Shown here in pieces: positions 31,144-33,798 of a stretch of 33,798 nucleotides of DNA. The number at the start of each line of letters is the position of its first letter. Positions within the stretch are counted from its first letter, which is position 1. The notes below the pieces were generated by a model. The model had not been told where the DNA came from. It was given only the letters and a program-made list of their open reading frames with translations, and did no database searches. A program made the translations under genes and the position numbers. The stretch is from Chloroflexota bacterium (GTDB lineage Bacteria > Chloroflexota > Dehalococcoidia > Lucifugimonadales > UBA3495): NCBI GenBank assembly GCA_022562475.1, contig JADFPD010000012.1, forward strand, positions 1-33,798. Reading direction: 5' to 3'.

Positions 31144-33018
31144 ATGATTGTCAGCCCTCCGGTGTATGTATTTTGCAATGGAGCCAACATAAACGAGATC
31201 ACAGAGGATGCATCTCTGGAAAAAACCCTGATTTTGAATTATGAACATGGTAAAGGCTCTGATCAAAATATCCACCTTGAATTGCCGGATTTTGTGAGAT
31301 CTGTTTACAACTTACCGGATAGAATCTTAGATTTGCTCGAGATTGCTGCTTTCGTATTTTGTGCCGACCGACTAAATATTAGAGGTTCAAAAGACGCCGT
31401 GGAGTTCCACAGTTGGTCAAGGACATTTGAATTTGTGATAAAAGTCCGTGACATCACTTTCTGGGAGCAATCTGAAGTCAAACAAGCTCTTTCTGCCGCA
31501 CTTGAGTTCATGACGGGTGATCGGGAATTCCGGTTTACGTTTTTACCCGGCCATTCAACGCCGATCACTAGCTTGTTCGATAACAAACAATTTCGAATTG
31601 AGGACGGTAATAATATATCCGTGGCTTTGTTTTCGGGGGGGCTCGATTCTCTTACAGGCGTAGTCCAACTATTGGAAAAAACTGACGATTCAATCTGCTT
31701 GGTAAGCCATCAATCTCAGACAGGAACAACAAGAACACAACGTCAATTGGTAGAGGCATTGGCCCGGAAATATTCAGGAAGAGTATCGCATTACAAATTT
31801 AAATGCACTCTCCGAGGCAAACGAGCCAACGAGGAGACGCAACGGACGAGATCGTTTTTATATATGAGCATAGCGTTTGCGATTGGGCATGCTTTTTCCA
31901 GAGACGAGTTTTATGTATTTGAAAATGGAATTACAGGTATGAATTTTGGGAGGAGGGAAGATTTATCGAATGCGCGGGCAAGCAGGACTGTACATCCACA
32001 GACCCTCCACCACCTCCGCAAGCTTTTTGAATTGATAACTGGAAATCAAATGGTTATCCACACGCCATTTTTGTGGTCGACGAAAACAGAGGTCTTTCAA
32101 ATGCTCCTCGCAAGTGACAATTCGGATTTAATCTCGAGCTCAGTTTCGTGCAGCAAGACATTCGCCAATTTAGGCCAAGCATCACATTGTGGTGGATGTT
32201 CTCAATGCATAGATCGGCGGATAGCCGCATATGCAGCGAAAGCTGATGATCTTGATGATGCTGGAATCTATCATCGGAATATAATCGTTGAACCAATAAC
32301 AGAAGCAGAAGTTAAGACAACCGCGATCGATTATATAAGGCAAGCAAAAGATTTTGGAGATTGGAATTTCGATCATTTCTGTTCACAGATGATTAGCGAA
32401 TTATCAGAACTTGTGGATTACCTACCGAATGTTAGCGACGAATTTGAAGCGATTGAACGGGTTTGGGATCTCTGTCGGCGCCACGGCCAGCAGGTGTTTT
32501 TAGGCATGCATCGAATGAGGGCTATCCATGACGACCTCTCGAAGAGCCTCGAAAGCGATTCTTTGCTCCAACTTATTTCCGTGCGCGAGTATTTACGAAA
32601 TCCAGTGGAAAGGTTGATGACAGCAATACGGGATATTGTTTCTACCGGGGTCCCACGTATGTTCAGAGATTATCCACCTAAAAACGAGGCGGATTTAAAT
32701 AGCAAGATTAACGCACTGTTGGATACCCACTCAATGGACCTAAGAAGTGAGCACCCGGCACCATCATTTGCGTGTGCCAGTGTGGTGCCAGATCACTCCT
32801 TTGAAGACCGCGATCTTCTGATTGAATCAAAATACATACGCACGGGAACGTCACCAAGCAAGGCATCTGAAGGTATTGCAGCCGATATTACTAAATACCC
32901 AAAAGACTCCCATATTCTTTTCCTTGTATACGATCCTTTACGCGCAATCAAAGATGACGAGACTTTTTGTAGTGACTTCGAGTCGACCGGCAGATGCACA
33001 ATCTGCATTATTAGATAA
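31144..33018 (+). CDS. QueC-like PP-loop enzyme fused to a PD-(D/E)XK nuclease, 624 aa
   Basis: Residues about 155-370 resemble 7-cyano-7-deazaguanine synthase: the PP-loop SGGLDS at 164-169 and the zinc site Cys336, Cys349, Cys352, Cys355 (SCSKTF and HCGGCSQCIDRR). An N-terminal extension of about 150 residues is unassigned. After a helical linker, the C-terminal part has E515-A-D-L and then Asp557-(x3)-Glu561-Ser-Lys563 (DRDLLIESKYIR), the PD-(D/E)XK pattern seen in DpnII/MboI-like nucleases. QueC uses ATP to turn carboxy-deazaguanine into preQ0; defence homologues instead modify proteins. A nuclease on the same chain and no other queuosine gene nearby argue for defence. GGAGG in the end of the upstream gene serves the ATG, so the two are coupled. 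Confidence 0.85.
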   Translation: MIVSPPVYVFCNGANINEITEDASLEKTLILNYEHGKGSDQNIHLELPDFVRSVYNLPDRILDLLEIAAFVFCADRLNIRGSKDAVEFHSWSRTFEFVIKVRDITFWEQSEVKQALSAALEFMTGDREFRFTFLPGHSTPITSLFDNKQFRIEDGNNISVALFSGGLDSLTGVVQLLEKTDDSICLVSHQSQTGTTRTQRQLVEALARKYSGRVSHYKFKCTLRGKRANEETQRTRSFLYMSIAFAIGHAFSRDEFYVFENGITGMNFGRREDLSNARASRTVHPQTLHHLRKLFELITGNQMVIHTPFLWSTKTEVFQMLLASDNSDLISSSVSCSKTFANLGQASHCGGCSQCIDRRIAAYAAKADDLDDAGIYHRNIIVEPITEAEVKTTAIDYIRQAKDFGDWNFDHFCSQMISELSELVDYLPNVSDEFEAIERVWDLCRRHGQQVFLGMHRMRAIHDDLSKSLESDSLLQLISVREYLRNPVERLMTAIRDIVSTGVPRMFRDYPPKNEADLNSKINALLDTHSMDLRSEHPAPSFACASVVPDHSFEDRDLLIESKYIRTGTSPSKASEGIAADITKYPKDSHILFLVYDPLRAIKDDETFCSDFESTGRCTICIIR

Positions 33019-33057
33019 TTGAAAAGCTCGGTTTTCGAGATAAATAACGGACAAAAA

Positions 33058-33078
33058 GGGGCGGACTTAGTCCGCCCC
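33058..33078 (-). terminator. Rho-independent terminator of the minus-strand oxidoreductase gene
   Basis: GGGGCGGAC and GTCCGCCCC form a perfect nine-base stem with a TTA loop. On the minus strand the stem is followed by TTTTTG, a proper U-tract, so it terminates the gene ending at 33129. It may also stop read-through from the convergent QueC-nuclease gene. Confidence 0.85.
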
Positions 33079-33128
33079 CTCTCTATGCTAGAACGATTTT
33101 TGGTACCCAGCGTACGCAGTACCAGCGC

Positions 33129-33798
33129 CTACTCTTCTTGGCTGGCCGAGATCGGAATTACGCCGGGGAGCCACCAACTCTCCCAACTCTCGTCCACCTT
33201 GTCCTGGAAGTGTTTGATGTCTTCCGGGGTGAAGTGGGCGAAGCGGCCTTGGCGCATCAGGTAATCTTCCACGGGCTTCCGCTTCCGGATACCCTTGGCG
33301 ATCGACCGGCTGGGGCCGTTCAGGGTCAGCTTACCCTCGATGATCTCGTATTGGACCCAGATTCCCGTCTCGATGGACAGCATCCCCAATTCGTGGGAGT
33401 ACTTGGGGTCGTAGTCCCAGCCCTTGGGACAGGGATCTATGCTGTGGATGAAGGTGGGGCCGCCGATGGTCAGGGCGCGGCGAATCTTGTTGTTGAAATC
33501 CAACCCATAAGAACCGCAGGCGGTGGCCACATACTTAACGTTGGGATGGCCAACGGCGAGCATGGGGGCCATGTTTTTCTTCCAGCGGTTGTTCATGATC
33601 CGGGTCTCTTTGCCGGGGGGGCTGAACGTGGTGTTGGCGCCCCACGGCGTGCCGCCAGAAGCCTGGATATCGGTGTTGGCGTAAGACTCGTTGTCATAGC
33701 AGAGGATCAACAGGTTGTACTCATCGTGCTGCAGGGCCGCCGAGATGGCGGAGAGCCCCATGTCCATGCCGCCGCCATCGCCGCAGAAGGCAATGACG
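33129..33798 (-). CDS. Pyruvate (2-oxoacid):ferredoxin oxidoreductase beta subunit, C-terminal part
   Basis: The gene runs off the window; ten more codons upstream of the track ORF read VIAFCGDGGG. The thiamine-diphosphate motif begins at GDGGG and ends in CYDNESYANT, as in PorB and related 2-oxoacid:ferredoxin oxidoreductase beta chains. GGTPWGANTTFSPPGK and HSIDPCPKGWDY, and a Cys in ATACGSYG, also match this family. The enzyme converts a 2-oxoacid and CoA to acyl-CoA, CO2 and reduced ferredoxin, as part of a complex with alpha, gamma and delta subunits, which should lie beyond the window edge. Whether pyruvate or a branched oxoacid is the substrate cannot be decided. A clear terminator follows. 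Confidence 0.9.
   Translation of the reverse strand, partial: VIAFCGDGGGMDMGLSAISAALQHDEYNLLILCYDNESYANTDIQASGGTPWGANTTFSPPGKETRIMNNRWKKNMAPMLAVGHPNVKYVATACGSYGLDFNNKIRRALTIGGPTFIHSIDPCPKGWDYDPKYSHELGMLSIETGIWVQYEIIEGKLTLNGPSRSIAKGIRKRKPVEDYLMRQGRFAHFTPEDIKHFQDKVDESWESWWLPGVIPISASQEE

Noticed and set aside
30365-33018. Complete Qat or type IV CBASS operon
   Set aside because: No ATPase, TatD nuclease, CD-NTase motif or effector gene lies next to the pair; only the QueC-like part is shared.
30365-33018. Ordinary preQ0/queuosine biosynthesis
   Set aside because: No queD, queE, folE or tgt is nearby, the protein is much longer than QueC and it carries a nuclease motif.

Overview
The window looks like a chromosomal segment of a GC-rich, non-model bacterium. 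My best guess is a member of the Chloroflexota of the SAR202/Dehalococcoidia type. The reasons are several luciferase-like flavin monooxygenases, paired CaiB/BaiF CoA-transferases, a DUF3237-like protein, an M24 peptidase and many SDR/alpha-beta hydrolase genes in short operons, with imperfect palindromic repeats in almost every intergenic gap. No rRNA or marker gene is present, so the taxonomy is inference. I see no tRNA, rRNA or CRISPR array.

Layout. (1) 1-3620: a mobile-element-like block. It has five GTTTAC repeats at the left edge, a 46-residue zinc-ribbon gene and a small hypothetical on the minus strand, then a helix-turn-helix protein overlapping a large serine recombinase whose frame is broken at a run of five G. 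(2) 3659-7728: two divergent flavin-dependent monooxygenases of different subfamilies, a DUF3237-like gene and a truncated second copy of the 3' third of one monooxygenase. (3) 7901-10720: an AT-richer MmeI-like fused restriction-modification protein whose nuclease lysine is replaced by valine. (4) 10804-15805, nearly all minus strand: a decayed cupin fragment, a small membrane protein, a cupin, a haloacetate-dehalogenase-like hydrolase, a class III aminotransferase and an MFS exporter. (5) 16245-22791, plus strand: a well-formed promoter followed by two adjacent class III CoA-transferases (only the second keeps the catalytic Asp), a non-canonical crotonase, an aldo/keto reductase, an M24 peptidase and an SDR. 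(6) 22808-23468: a REP-associated tyrosine transposase (RAYT) with a perfect palindrome next to it. (7) 23509-28930: a CopD-like membrane protein with an SDR, an acyl-CoA synthetase overlapping TenA, an alpha/beta hydrolase and a PAT-type acetyltransferase. (8) 29015-30112: an FMN-dependent alpha-hydroxy-acid oxidase. (9) 30274-33018: an AT-richer two-gene unit with its own promoter, an unknown 258-residue protein and a QueC-like PP-loop enzyme fused to a PD-(D/E)XK nuclease. (10) 33129-end: the C-terminal part of a pyruvate:ferredoxin oxidoreductase beta subunit.

The metabolic genes fit catabolism of carboxylic acids: CoA activation by ligase or transferase, crotonase chemistry, dehydrogenases and flavin oxygenases. 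No single pathway can be assigned. The two AT-rich blocks look like acquired anti-phage functions. The QueC-nuclease pair is the strongest candidate for an undescribed system. QueC-like enzymes are known in Qat and type IV CBASS defence, where they act on the N-terminus of a partner protein, and the partner here begins Met-Gly. A second theme is repeat-driven rearrangement: four genes (recombinase, monooxygenase, cupin, dehalogenase) each have a copy of their own 3' end lying downstream in the same orientation.
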